From: Bacillota bacterium
GTDB taxonomy: Bacteria > Bacillota_A > Clostridia > Lachnospirales > Lachnospiraceae
Assembly (NCBI GenBank): GCA_023443625.1
Contig: JAEZTQ010000096.1
Coordinates: 1-64,000 of the forward strand
Direction of reading: 5' to 3'
DNA: 64,000 nucleotides
The translations under genes and the position numbers were made by a program. Positions 54,671 to 63,420 of this stretch are shown piece by piece; position 1 is the stretch's first letter; each line of letters opens with the position of its first letter. The notes beneath the pieces are model-generated. The model was not told the origin of the DNA. It ran no database searches and saw only the letters and a list, made by a program, of their open reading frames with translations.

Positions 54671-54802
54671 TAATTAGGAGTAGGTCTGTGTTAAATCAAG
54701 TATTTCTTTAATGAGTAACCTCATTAGCACGAAAGCTTACCTTCGCACTTCGAAACTCCGTCACCACTTTCTTAAAACCCATCGATACTATTAGGAACAA
54801 TA

Positions 54803-56099
54803 CTAAAGATAAATTCTGATAAACCGACAAAGATTGGGTGTCTCATTATCTTTCTCATACCAAAAATCTTCTCTTGAATCACAATCAATCCATAGAATGG
54901 AATTATCATAATAGATTGGCTGGGTATTAGAGGAGAAGAATACATCATACTCCCTTCTCTCAATTACATTGCCATTAGAATCTATGATAATTAATCCTGT
55001 ACTATCCGAGTCTGGTTTATCAATCCAATAGAGTAGTGCAAATTTATCCTCTGATATTTTAACCATACGAAGATTATCGGCACTGATTCTTCCACCGGAT
55101 TTATAATCTGTCCGCTTCCTTGCCGTCCTTGGATGTAATGGAAATAAACACATTTTGAATCTCTAACTCATCAGTGTTTGTGTCATGAGGAATAGAAACA
55201 CCGGCTACAATATTATGGTTGGCACCAATTTCAAACCCATTCACCTTGGTTCCCGTATAATTGGCCTCGGCAGTACCATCAATTTCTAAAAATTTCAGGG
55301 AATTAGTACTAGGTTTGTTGATTAAATTACCTCCATCCATTTTAACAAATTGATTCATGGAATGGCTGACTATATTATAAGGAAATAGAACTGAAACATA
55401 GGCTTGCTTCATTGTGGTTGTATTTATCATAAATGTTAAATTGGACTGATGATTGAGACCATCCTTGGTGGTATAACGTTCCCGATCTGTATGAACAATT
55501 AAGGTGGTACCATCCATTGTCATTCTCGCAAATCCGACAGCATATGGTGTTATTGTACTACATTCGCCTCCTGTTATATTACACCTGCCAACTTCCTTAA
55601 AATCAGTATCTAATTTTAAAATAGAAAATACGGTTTTTTTGTTATCCTCCTCCGTATTCTTTTGGCCTACTGCAACATAATAATATCCATCCTCGCCTTG
55701 GAAAAAGCCACCCCACTCCGTGTAGGGCAATTTTACCGTCTTCTGACTCAGGTAATTAAATTTATGATTATAAAAATAAAGCTGCATACTTTGATTGGTG
55801 CTCGTTGCAATATGATTAAATATACAGATTTGATCTTTCCACAGAATAGTATATGTATTATCCGCTTTTGACCAATATGCCCCATCTTCGTAGTTACCCA
55901 ATCCAACTCTACCTATTATATTATCAGCATAAAGAGTTTCTATGGTAAAAGCCTCCTTTTCCTTTGTAACTGTCAACTTGCAGGATACAGACTTACCATT
56001 ATGGGCTGTAACAATGACACTTGTGCTCCCGGCTGTTAAGGCTGTAATTTCACCTTTGTCGTCCACCGTTGCAATTTTAGTGTCCTTTATAAAGATTGT
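54803..56099 (-). pseudogene. Secreted protein with Ig-like (Big_2) domain, 5'-truncated and frameshifted
   Basis: The preserved part begins inside a bacterial Ig-like domain (KIATVDDKGEITALTAGSTS) and continues with a propeller-like region (YFYNHKFNYLSQKTVKL, DGYYYVAVGQKN). At about 55100-55120 a frameshift moves the remainder (SADNLRMVKISEDKFALLY, STGLIIIDSNGNVIE) to another frame ending at 54803. The signal peptide and the first part of the Ig domain are lost near 56100. It was probably a surface or matrix-binding protein. Confidence 0.75.
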
Positions 56100-56407
56100 A
56101 CTTTACTCTTACATCAATGGTGATCCCTGTCAAAAGTGTATAGATTTTGAAAAGATTAAATGAATTTTCAAGGCCTGTTCTCAGGTCTATTAAGTTATGT
56201 CATTTTTAATTAATACAGTTAAAATAAGGCTGAAACAGAGAGGATAATAGCTTTATTAGACACAAAAGAAGCTGCCTCTTCACATTTTTTCAAACGTTAA
56301 AGCGACAGCCCCTTGTATTATAATAAATATTTTTGTTTAATTGACAAGCTGATGTCATATTTCATATGCTATGCTTTTTTAATCAAATAAGAAAGAGGTA
56401 GGTATAT
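56100..56407. other. Intergenic region with terminator-like sequence
   Basis: About 300 bases without a gene. Near 56265-56310 there is GAAGCTGCCTC and GCGACAGCCCC, an imperfect hairpin sharing AGGGGCTGTCGC in inverted orientation with 53315-53326. Nothing else is seen. Confidence 0.35.
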
Positions 56408-56866
56408 ATGAACTATGAAATTGTATTTTTAGAGGAAAAGATGGTTGTTGGATTAGGTGCCAGAACGAATAACACAGCTCCGGATATGGGTGCAGTGATT
56501 GGGGGTTTATGGGGAAGATTTTATCAGGATGGTATTTATGCTGCTATAGAAGACAAGCAGAATGATAAGACTTTAGGTATTTATACGGATTATGCAGGGG
56601 ATGAAAAGGATGATTATAGTATCGTCGTAGCCTGCGAAGTAAATCAAGCTAATAATAATCCTACCGGTACGGTAACTAGGACAATCCCTGCTGGCAAGTA
56701 TGCAAAATTTATATTAACAGGAGATATGCATAAGGTTGTATCAGACTTTTGGATTCAGCTATGGTCCATGGAGCTTCCCCGTGCCTTTACCTGCGATTTT
56801 GAAGAATACCAAAATAGTGATATGGAGAATGCAAAAATCCATATTTATATTAGTTTAAAAGATTAA
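56408..56866 (+). CDS. GyrI-like effector-binding domain protein
   Basis: A 152-residue stand-alone small-molecule binding domain of the GyrI/AraC-effector type: EIVFLEEKMVVGLGARTNN, IGGLWGRFYQ, LGIYTDYAGDEKDDYSIVVA and GKYAKFILTGD. Stand-alone members bind or hydrolyse small molecules or influence gyrase and multidrug responses. AGAGGTAGG precedes ATG 56408. It is a single gene. Confidence 0.88.
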   Translation: MNYEIVFLEEKMVVGLGARTNNTAPDMGAVIGGLWGRFYQDGIYAAIEDKQNDKTLGIYTDYAGDEKDDYSIVVACEVNQANNNPTGTVTRTIPAGKYAKFILTGDMHKVVSDFWIQLWSMELPRAFTCDFEEYQNSDMENAKIHIYISLKD

Positions 56867-57044
56867 GAATTAGTAATATAGTATTTCAAAAATATTCGAA
56901 TTTATATGGATTCGCTGTTCTCAATAGCTGTGATAACAACGATTAGGAAATAAAGAACATTTGGCGTCATTACTGTCATAGTAAAACCATCCCACCACCT
57001 TCCGTTCTGTCAGTTACCGTCCCTAGAATGATACATCGATGGGA

Positions 57045-57073
57045 TTGACAGATGGAGGTATCGGTATTACAAT
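57045..57073 (+). promoter_or_regulatory. Promoter of the rex-lysR operon
   Basis: A perfect TTGACA (57045-57050) and TACAAT (57068-57073) have 17-base spacing. A TATCGGTA-N6-TATCGATA double box overlaps the spacer, the -10 box and the start point. Confidence 0.7.
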
Positions 57074-57080
57074 ATCGATA
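57059..57080. promoter_or_regulatory. Double-box site TATCGGTA-N6-TATCGATA, copy 1
   Basis: Two 8-bp palindromic boxes in direct array with a 14-bp period cover the -10 region of the rex promoter. Identical architecture recurs at 58840-58861 and 59010-59031. Binding would block transcription here. The factor is unknown; the LysR regulator encoded next is the first candidate. Confidence 0.65.
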
Positions 57081-57112
57081 TATTAATACTGATTAAATAG
57101 GAGGTTATCCCA

Positions 57113-57757
57113 ATGCAGGACCATAATGCTGTTACTACCCAGGCATTACATAGAATGCCCTACTATATTCAACAATTACGAATTTTGCTTGACCAGCAGG
57201 TTGAGACAGTATCGGCACCAAGGATTGCAGAGCTTCTTAACTTAAATGAAGTTCAGGTGCGTAAGGATTTTGCAGCGGTTTATTCTTCTAAGGGTAAACC
57301 TAAGACAGGCTTCTCAGTTGCTGAGCTACTGAATAACATGGAAGAGCTATTGGGCTACCATAATGCGGATGAAGCAGTTATCATAGGGGCAGGTTATCTG
57401 GCCCAGGCCATAATGGCTCATGAAAGTTTTCAAAATTATGGTTTGAAAGTTGTTGCTGCTTTTGATGATAATCCGGAAGTATTAGAGTCAGAGATAAATG
57501 GTGTAAAGATTTTACCTGCAGATAAAATCAGTAATATGTGCCGACGTATGAAGATTCATATTGGTATCATTACCATATCGGCAGCTCAAGCACAGGTGGT
57601 ATGTGATCAATTGGTAGCAGGGGGAGTCCTCGCAATTTGGAATTTTGCACCGGTAAAATTATCTGTTCCGGACCACATATTAGTCAAGAATGAAAATCTT
57701 GCAGCTTCCCTGGCAGTACTTTCAAATCATATAAAACAGTCAATGAAATCTATATAG
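57113..57757 (+). CDS. rex: Redox-sensing repressor Rex
   Basis: A 214-residue NADH/NAD+-responsive repressor. The N-terminal winged helix (about 15-80) has the diagnostic VSAPRIAELLNLNEVQVRKD; the Rossmann domain (about 85-205) has AVIIGAGYLAQAI, FDDNPEV and IWNFAPVKL. In the second form GAGYLA replaces the more common GAGNLG. Rex releases DNA when NADH is high and so induces fermentation genes, which fits the alcohol dehydrogenase, Nfn and hydrogenase-type genes downstream. GGAGG precedes ATG 57113. Confidence 0.95.
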   Translation: MQDHNAVTTQALHRMPYYIQQLRILLDQQVETVSAPRIAELLNLNEVQVRKDFAAVYSSKGKPKTGFSVAELLNNMEELLGYHNADEAVIIGAGYLAQAIMAHESFQNYGLKVVAAFDDNPEVLESEINGVKILPADKISNMCRRMKIHIGIITISAAQAQVVCDQLVAGGVLAIWNFAPVKLSVPDHILVKNENLAASLAVLSNHIKQSMKSI

Positions 57758-57779
57758 TAGACAGAAAGTAGGAACATAA

Positions 57780-58718
57780 ATGAATACACTACATTTCAAA
57801 TATGCCATAGAAGTGGAAAGGACTTGCTCCATAACCCAAGCTGCAGAAAACCTATTTATGGGGCAGCCTAGTTTAAGCAAGGCAATCAAGGAACTAGAAG
57901 ATACCCTGGGTTATGCAATATTTGAACGTACCTCCAAAGGAGTTACCCCCACGCAGAAGGGATTGGAGTTTTTGACCTATGCTAGAAATGTAATGCTTCA
58001 GATAGAGAAGATGGAAGCTCTATCAGATACCGCATCTACAGATATCCAAAGCTTTAATATATCCATACCAAGGGGTAGCTATATTGGAGATGCCATTACT
58101 CGTTTTGTATCAGAATTGGATGAGAGTAAGGGTATCCAAGTTAATGTTCATGAGACAAATTCCATACAGGTAATAAATAATATTATAGACGGTCCTTTTA
58201 ATATGGGAATTATCAGGTATCAAATAGAACACGAAAATTATTTCATTGATTATCTAACAGAAAAGCAGCTGAAGTATGAACCTTTATGGGATTTTGAGCA
58301 CCTTGCTCTGATGTCAGTTAATCACCCTTTAGCAAATAAAGAAAAAGTTGAGTATAAAGAGTTAAATGAGTATATGGAGATAGTGCATGGAGATACAACC
58401 ATTCCTTACCTCATGCAGGGAAGTGCTATGAGGATGCCCAAGACGGACAAGAACTCGAAGAAGATTTATGTATATGAACGTTGTAGTCAATATGATCTAC
58501 TGTCCACAATACCTAGCACCTACATGTGGGTATCCCCTATTCCTGATAAATGGTTAAAAAGGTACAATTTGATTCAGCGTAAATGTAAAGCCTCTGGTCA
58601 TCGGTATAAGGATGTTATTATCTATAGCAAGGATTATATGTTTACTGATTTGGATAGAAGATTTATTGATAAGCTTTCCGAAGCTAAGAATGATGTATCC
58701 TTTAAAGAGTATTCCTAA
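57780..58718 (+). CDS. LysR-family transcriptional regulator
   Basis: A 312-residue regulator. The N-terminal helix-turn-helix reads HFKYAIEVERTCSITQAAEN, LFMGQPSLSKAIKELEDTLG, YAIFERTSKGVTPTQKG; the rest is an effector-binding domain of the type II periplasmic fold. It is 22 bases downstream of rex in the same operon and ends at a strong terminator. The double-box sites on both sides of this two-gene operon suggest autoregulation and control of the adjacent alcohol dehydrogenase. Confidence 0.94.
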   Translation: MNTLHFKYAIEVERTCSITQAAENLFMGQPSLSKAIKELEDTLGYAIFERTSKGVTPTQKGLEFLTYARNVMLQIEKMEALSDTASTDIQSFNISIPRGSYIGDAITRFVSELDESKGIQVNVHETNSIQVINNIIDGPFNMGIIRYQIEHENYFIDYLTEKQLKYEPLWDFEHLALMSVNHPLANKEKVEYKELNEYMEIVHGDTTIPYLMQGSAMRMPKTDKNSKKIYVYERCSQYDLLSTIPSTYMWVSPIPDKWLKRYNLIQRKCKASGHRYKDVIIYSKDYMFTDLDRRFIDKLSEAKNDVSFKEYS

Positions 58719-58746
58719 GACTTGAATACATAGCTAGAGAGTCATG

Positions 58747-58792
58747 CGCCCTATATCTTGCACAAGTAAAAGCAAGATATAGGGCGTTTTTA
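58747..58792 (+). terminator. Strong terminator after lysR
   Basis: A perfect 15-bp stem CGCCCTATATCTTGC with its complement and a 10-base loop is followed by TTTTTATC. Confidence 0.9.
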
Positions 58793-58839
58793 TCTTGTCC
58801 ATAAGCCAATCAATTGGATCTGCTATATAAGTATTGGAA

Positions 58840-58861
58840 TATCGATATTCAAATATCGATA
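58840..58861. promoter_or_regulatory. Double-box site TATCGATA-N6-TATCGATA, copy 2
   Basis: Two exact TATCGATA boxes with a 6-base spacer lie between the lysR terminator and the alcohol dehydrogenase gene. Confidence 0.65.
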
Positions 58862-59009
58862 TAACCTTCTATGAAAATGGGCTCAAATTTCTATTAATAG
58901 AGAAAAATAGGCAATTTGAAAGGGGATTTCTTCACGTAAAGGGTGTGTTTATGTACAAAGTACTCCATAAATATAGAATTATTCCATATAATTTTATCCT
59001 AATTTGTTA

Positions 59010-59031
59010 TATCGATAATGGAATATCGATA
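59010..59031. promoter_or_regulatory. Double-box site TATCGATA-N6-TATCGATA, copy 3
   Basis: Same architecture as copies 1 and 2, 170 bases after copy 2 and 124 bases before the alcohol dehydrogenase ATG. The distance would allow DNA looping between the two sites. Confidence 0.65.
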
Positions 59032-59061
59032 TAATATTTCTGCATTTCACATTTTACCAAG

Positions 59062-59085
59062 AGATTGTTAAAATATAGACAATCT
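59062..59085. promoter_or_regulatory. Rex-like inverted repeat upstream of the alcohol dehydrogenase
   Basis: AGATTGT and ACAATCT form an inverted repeat with a 10-base centre; the inner TTGTTAA...GACAA resembles the clostridial Rex consensus TTGTTAA-N4-TTAACAA on its left half. It lies 70 bases before the dehydrogenase ATG. Confidence 0.5.
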
Positions 59086-59154
59086 AATAACGAGTAAGTG
59101 AAGTCATTCACGATCAAACAGTAGCTGCAATAAAGCAGCATGAAGGAGGATACT

Positions 59155-60330
59155 ATGGCAAGATTTACATTACCAAGAGATCTATATCATGGAGCAGGTT
59201 CAATGGATGCCTTAAAGTCATTAAAGGGCAAGAAGGCAATCGTAGTTGTTGGTGGCGGAAGCATGAAGAAATTTGGTTTCCTTGATAAAGCTGTTAGTTA
59301 TTTGAAGGAAGCAGGGATGGAGGTTCAACTATTTGAAGGTGTAGAACCAGATCCCTCTGTTGAAACTGTAATGAAGGGTGCCGCAGTAATGCGGGAATTT
59401 GAACCGGATTGGATTGTCTCCATCGGTGGTGGTTCACCAATTGATGCAGCCAAAGCAATGTGGGCATTTTATGAATATCCTGATACAACCTTTGAAGATC
59501 TTTGCATTCCTTTTAATTTTCCTACACTTCGTACGAAAGCAAAGTTTTGCGCAATTCCTTCTACCTCTGGTACAGCAACTGAGGTTACTGCATTTTCAGT
59601 TATTACTGATTATGAAAAAGGAATTAAATATCCTCTTGCTGACTTCAACATCACACCGGATGTAGCTATTGTAGACCCTGATCTGGCTGAGACTATGCCA
59701 AAGAAACTCACTGCTCATACTGGAATGGATGCTATGACTCATGCAGTAGAAGCATATGTTTCTACATTAAATTGTGATTATACCGATCCCCTTGCCCTTC
59801 ACGCAATTAAGATGGTAAGTGAGAATTTGGTAAAATCTTATGAGGGTGATATGGAGGCTCGTGCTAAGATGCACAATGCCCAATGCCTTGCTGGTATGGC
59901 ATTCTCTAATGCCTTGCTGGGTATCGTACACTCCATGGCTCATAAAACAGGTGCTGCTTATAGTGGTGGTCACATTGTACATGGATGTGCCAATGCTATG
60001 TATTTACCAAAGGTAATTAAATATAATGCAATGGATACAACAGCAGCAAAAAGATATGAGGAAATTGCAGCCTTCTTAGGACTTGAGCCTAAGGTAGAGG
60101 CACTGATTAATCATATCAACACATTAAATAAAACTCTTAATATTCCAACCTGTATTAAGGATTATGAAGGTGGAATTATTGATGAAAAGGAATTCCTAGA
60201 GAAGCTTCCTAAGGTAGCAGAACTTGCAGTAGGTGATGCTTGCACCGGTTCTAATCCAAGAGCAATTACACCGAAAGAGATGGAAAAATTGCTGCACTGT
60301 TGCTACTACAATACTGAAGTAGATTTCTAA
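59155..60330 (+). CDS. Iron-containing alcohol dehydrogenase
   Basis: A 391-residue group III dehydrogenase that would reduce an aldehyde to an alcohol with NAD(P)H. The dinucleotide loop is VVVGGGSMKKFG and SIGGGSPIDAAKA; iron ligands are expected in DAMTHAVEAY, LGIVHSMAHK and GGHIVHG. The sequence class suits butanol/ethanol dehydrogenases of anaerobes. Start ATG 59155 follows GGAGG. A Rex-like site and two double-box sites lie in its long upstream region, and a terminator follows, so it is a single-gene unit. Confidence 0.95.
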   Translation: MARFTLPRDLYHGAGSMDALKSLKGKKAIVVVGGGSMKKFGFLDKAVSYLKEAGMEVQLFEGVEPDPSVETVMKGAAVMREFEPDWIVSIGGGSPIDAAKAMWAFYEYPDTTFEDLCIPFNFPTLRTKAKFCAIPSTSGTATEVTAFSVITDYEKGIKYPLADFNITPDVAIVDPDLAETMPKKLTAHTGMDAMTHAVEAYVSTLNCDYTDPLALHAIKMVSENLVKSYEGDMEARAKMHNAQCLAGMAFSNALLGIVHSMAHKTGAAYSGGHIVHGCANAMYLPKVIKYNAMDTTAAKRYEEIAAFLGLEPKVEALINHINTLNKTLNIPTCIKDYEGGIIDEKEFLEKLPKVAELAVGDACTGSNPRAITPKEMEKLLHCCYYNTEVDF

Positions 60331-60388
60331 TCCATAACCTAACAATTGTGTCGCCAACGCAAAAGAAGTTATAGATTTGAAAATATAT

Positions 60389-60424
60389 AAAAGGCTGCAG
60401 CTTTTTAAAGCCGCAGCCTTTTTC
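60389..60424 (+). terminator. Terminator after the alcohol dehydrogenase gene
   Basis: AAAGGCTGC pairs with GCAGCCTTT, with an inner GCTTT/AAAGC, followed by TTTTT. The inverted repeat element C (copy 2) begins at its end. Confidence 0.85.
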
Positions 60425-60447
60425 AATAGGAAATTACGTCCTATTGA
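60423..60447. repeat. Dispersed inverted-repeat element C, copy 2
   Basis: On the minus strand this reads TCAATAGGACGTAATTTCCT and continues ATTGA, matching 43213-43237 at 24 of 25 positions. As there, it abuts a terminator. Confidence 0.6.
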
Positions 60448-60496
60448 GCCACACCAATGTACTTAAAATTGAGGTGGATTGAAGAAATACAGATTT

Positions 60497-60541
60497 TTCA
60501 ATGGACAACTTTGTGCCTGGGGGCCAAAGTTTAGTTTACGG
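60497..60541 (+). promoter_or_regulatory. Dispersed leader element B, copy 3
   Basis: TCAATGGACAACTTTGTGC followed by GGCCAAAGTT resembles 33801-33844. AACTTTG and CAAAGTT can form a 7-bp stem. It ends just before the start of nfnA, so it is probably part of the leader. Confidence 0.4.
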
Positions 60542-60559
60542 AAAGGCATGGTTATTATT

Positions 60560-61396
60560 ATGTATAAAATCCTTAGAAAAAAAGAATTAAATCCCACAGT
60601 TACCTTAATGGAGATAGAGGCGCCCATGGTTGCCAAGAAGGCTGAGCCAGGTCAGTTTATTATCCTTCGTACCGATGAGAATGGGGAAAGAATACCCTTG
60701 ACCATTGCTGATTTTGACAGAGAGAAGGGTAGCGTAACAATAATCTTCCAGATCGTAGGAGCTACAACAGAGATTTTAAGCCATTTGAATGTTGGGGACA
60801 GTCTTCATGACTTTGTTGGACCACTAGGCCGCTTAACTGATACGAAAGGCAAGAAAAAGGTTGCAGTAGTGGGTGGTGGTGTTGGATGTGCCATTGCATA
60901 TCCCGTTGTCAAGAAATTTAACCAAGAAGGAGCTGAGGTTCATACAATCATTGGCTTTAGAAATAAAGATCTGGTTATCTTGGAAGAAGAATTTAGTAAT
61001 AACAGTAGCAAGATGGTTCTCATGACGGACGATGGAAGCTACGGCCAAAAAGGTCTTGTTACGGATGCTCTGAAAGAACTAATAGAAAGTGGAGAAGTAT
61101 ATGATGAGGTGATTACCATAGGGCCCCTAATCATGATGAAATTTGTAAGTAGACTTACTAAGGAATATGGAATTAAAACTGTTGCAAGCATGAATTCAGT
61201 AATGATAGATGGTACAGGAATGTGTGGAGGCTGTCGTCTAAGCGTTGGTGGAAAAACCAAATTTGCCTGTGTAGACGGTCCTGAATTTGATGCTCATGAA
61301 GTCGATTTTGATGAGGCTATTGCTCGTTCGGTAATGTACAAGCCCTTTGAGCAAAAGGCTCATGAGGAGGTCTGCAATCTTTATAAAGAAGGGTAA
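60560..61396 (+). CDS. nfnA: NADH-dependent reduced ferredoxin:NADP+ oxidoreductase, small subunit
   Basis: A 278-residue subunit with a FAD-binding domain (PGQFIILRTDENGERIPLTI), an NAD-binding domain (VAVVGGGVGCAIAYPV) and a C-terminal [2Fe-2S] site (GMCGGCRLSV and FACVDGPEF). With NfnB it performs flavin-based electron bifurcation, exchanging electrons among NADH, ferredoxin and NADPH. Start MYKIL at 60560 is the family form; ATG 60548 in frame is also possible. The next gene is its partner. Confidence 0.92.
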   Translation: MYKILRKKELNPTVTLMEIEAPMVAKKAEPGQFIILRTDENGERIPLTIADFDREKGSVTIIFQIVGATTEILSHLNVGDSLHDFVGPLGRLTDTKGKKKVAVVGGGVGCAIAYPVVKKFNQEGAEVHTIIGFRNKDLVILEEEFSNNSSKMVLMTDDGSYGQKGLVTDALKELIESGEVYDEVITIGPLIMMKFVSRLTKEYGIKTVASMNSVMIDGTGMCGGCRLSVGGKTKFACVDGPEFDAHEVDFDEAIARSVMYKPFEQKAHEEVCNLYKEG

Positions 61397-61428
61397 TTCA
61401 TATAAATTATGTCATATTAAGGCTGTCC

Positions 61429-61449
61429 GAATATCTAAATTAGATATTC
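61429..61449. promoter_or_regulatory. 21-bp palindrome between nfnA and nfnB
   Basis: GAATATCTAA and TTAGATATTC flank a single A in the 77-base gap before nfnB. It could be an operator or a small messenger hairpin; nothing further can be said. Confidence 0.4.
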
Positions 61450-61473
61450 AAAGGCAGTGGAATGGAGGTATCT

Positions 61474-62877
61474 ATGGCTGTTAACATGTCACTGATAAAA
61501 AATGAAATGCCTGCTCAAAAAGCAGAAGTAAGGAATAAGAATTTCTTAGAGGTTACTTTAGGTTATACCAAGGAACAAGCAATAGATGAAGCAAAGCGTT
61601 GCTTAAATTGTAAGAATAAATTATGTGTGGCTGGATGCCCTGTACAGATTGATATTCCAGAATTTATTCAGGAAGTTGCACAGGGAAACTTTGAAGAAGC
61701 CTATGAGGTCATCTCTAGGGCAAGTTCCCTTCCAGCAGTTTGCGGTAGAGTCTGTCCCCAGGAATCTCAGTGTGAAGCAAAATGTGTTCGTGGTATAAAA
61801 GGTGAGCCAGTGGCAATCGGAAGACTGGAGCGTTTTGTTGCAGATTATCATAATGAGAATAATAAAGAGAAGGCAGTTAAGCCAAAGTCTAATGGTCATA
61901 AAGTTGCAGTAATTGGTTCTGGTCCTTCTGGCCTTGCCTGTGCAGGTGATTTAGCCAAGAAGGGATATGAAGTTACTGTTTTTGAAGCTCTGCATCTAGC
62001 AGGAGGAGTATTGGTATATGGTATCCCGGAGTTTCGACTTCCCAAAGCCATTGTTCAAAAGGAAATCAATACGCTGAAGGAACTTGGCGTTGATATACAG
62101 ACGAATATGGTGATCGGAAAAACCATTTCCATCGATGAGCTAATGATGGATTATGGTTATGAAGCAGTATTCATTGGATCAGGAGCAGGACTTCCCAGGT
62201 TCATGAATATCAAAGGAGAAAATTTAAAGGGAGTTTATTCTGCCAATGAATTTCTAACTAGAATAAATTTAATGAAGGCATATTTAGATAAGGGGACTAC
62301 ACCCATTCAAAAGGGTAATAAGGTAGCAGTAGTTGGTGGAGGTAATGTAGCCATGGATGCAGCCAGATGTGCAAAACGTCTTGGTGCTGAGGTTAAGATT
62401 ATATATCGAAGAACTGAAAAAGAACTTCCAGCTCGATTAGAAGAGATTGAGCATGCGAAAGAAGAAGGAATAGAGTTCTTATTTTTAACTAACCCTTTAG
62501 AAATTGGAAGTACCGAGGATGGCTGGGTTAAGAATATTGTCTGTGAAGAAATGATGTTAGGTGAACCGGATTCATCAGGAAGACAAAGACCAATCCCCAT
62601 TCAAGGAAGTGAATTGAAGATAGAAGCGGATTGTGTCATTATGTCCATCGGAACATCGCCAAATCCTTTGATTAAGGATACCACAGAGGGTCTTGCAACC
62701 CAGAAATGGGGCGGTATTATAGCTGACGAAGCTACGGGCTTGACCTCCTGTAACAATGTCTATGCCGGCGGAGATGCAGTTACAGGTGCAGCAACGGTAA
62801 TCCTTGCCATGGGAGCAGGTAAGGCTGCAGCAGCTGCAATCCATGAGTCAATTTCTGCTGCGAGGACTGTAGATTAA
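61474..62877 (+). CDS. nfnB: NADH-dependent reduced ferredoxin:NADP+ oxidoreductase, large subunit
   Basis: A 467-residue flavoprotein of the GltD/NfnB family. N-terminal iron-sulfur motifs CLNCKNKLCVAGCPV and CGRVCPQESQCEAKC carry two [4Fe-4S] clusters; FAD site VAVIGSGPSGLACAGDL; NADP(H) site VAVVGGGNVAMDAARC; C-terminal SNNVYAGGDAV-like CNNVYAGGDAVTG. It couples to NfnA to balance NADH, NADPH and ferredoxin. The start is ATG 61474 with GGAGG at 61464-61468. Glutamate synthase small subunit is the alternative, but the nfnA neighbour decides. Confidence 0.92.
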   Translation: MAVNMSLIKNEMPAQKAEVRNKNFLEVTLGYTKEQAIDEAKRCLNCKNKLCVAGCPVQIDIPEFIQEVAQGNFEEAYEVISRASSLPAVCGRVCPQESQCEAKCVRGIKGEPVAIGRLERFVADYHNENNKEKAVKPKSNGHKVAVIGSGPSGLACAGDLAKKGYEVTVFEALHLAGGVLVYGIPEFRLPKAIVQKEINTLKELGVDIQTNMVIGKTISIDELMMDYGYEAVFIGSGAGLPRFMNIKGENLKGVYSANEFLTRINLMKAYLDKGTTPIQKGNKVAVVGGGNVAMDAARCAKRLGAEVKIIYRRTEKELPARLEEIEHAKEEGIEFLFLTNPLEIGSTEDGWVKNIVCEEMMLGEPDSSGRQRPIPIQGSELKIEADCVIMSIGTSPNPLIKDTTEGLATQKWGGIIADEATGLTSCNNVYAGGDAVTGAATVILAMGAGKAAAAAIHESISAARTVD

Positions 62878-62943
62878 TTATTAATATTCTTATCATAAAA
62901 TATTATTTTTAGATGTTCTTATGGACATCATGGAGGTATCACA

Positions 62944-63420
62944 ATGAAGGAAGCATTTGATTTTACTATAGTAGATAGTATTGTTGATGAAATTGGCAAT
63001 AAACCTAGTGCCATTATAGCTATACTACAGGGCATTCAGGAGAAATACCGCTATTTACCACGAGAAGTATTTCCTTACCTTTCAAATAAAATCGGCATTA
63101 GCGAGGCTAGGATTTATAGCAGCGCAACCTTTTATGAGAATTTTTCACTGGAGCCCAAGGGCAAATTTGTCATCAAAATATGTGATGGAACAGCCTGTCA
63201 TGTTAGAAAGTCAATTCCAATTCTGGAAAGACTTCGTAAGGAGCTGGGACTATCTGATAAGAAAGCAACAACGGATGATCTGGGCTTTACCGTGGAGACC
63301 GTATCCTGTCTAGGTGCTTGTGGTCTGGCACCCGTTATTACTGTTAATGACAAAGTATATCCTGCCATGACTCCGGAAAAAACCTCTGAGCTTTTAAAAG
63401 AACTAAAGGAGGAATTGTAA
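62944..63420 (+). CDS. NuoE/HydC-type [2Fe-2S] subunit
   Basis: A 158-residue thioredoxin-like iron-sulfur protein. The four ligand cysteines are in KICDGTACHVRKS and ETVSCLGACGLAP. The N-terminal part has AIIAILQGIQEKYRYLPREV, usual for the 24-kDa subunit of complex I and of bifurcating hydrogenases or formate dehydrogenases. GGAGG precedes ATG 62944. It is coupled to the NuoF-type gene by a one-base overlap; in an obligate anaerobe this pair is most likely part of an electron-bifurcating hydrogenase. Confidence 0.93.
   Translation: MKEAFDFTIVDSIVDEIGNKPSAIIAILQGIQEKYRYLPREVFPYLSNKIGISEARIYSSATFYENFSLEPKGKFVIKICDGTACHVRKSIPILERLRKELGLSDKKATTDDLGFTVETVSCLGACGLAPVITVNDKVYPAMTPEKTSELLKELKEEL

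Noticed and set aside
53315..56304. AGGGGCTGTCGC in inverted orientation flanking the IS66 debris, considered as element ends
   Set aside because: Both copies sit in terminator-like hairpins, and no target duplication or transposase ends fit; shared terminator sequence is the simpler explanation.
58834..59034. 66-codon open frame between lysR and the alcohol dehydrogenase
   Set aside because: It overlaps both double-box sites, has no ribosome binding site and a composition unlike the neighbouring genes; it is regulatory DNA.
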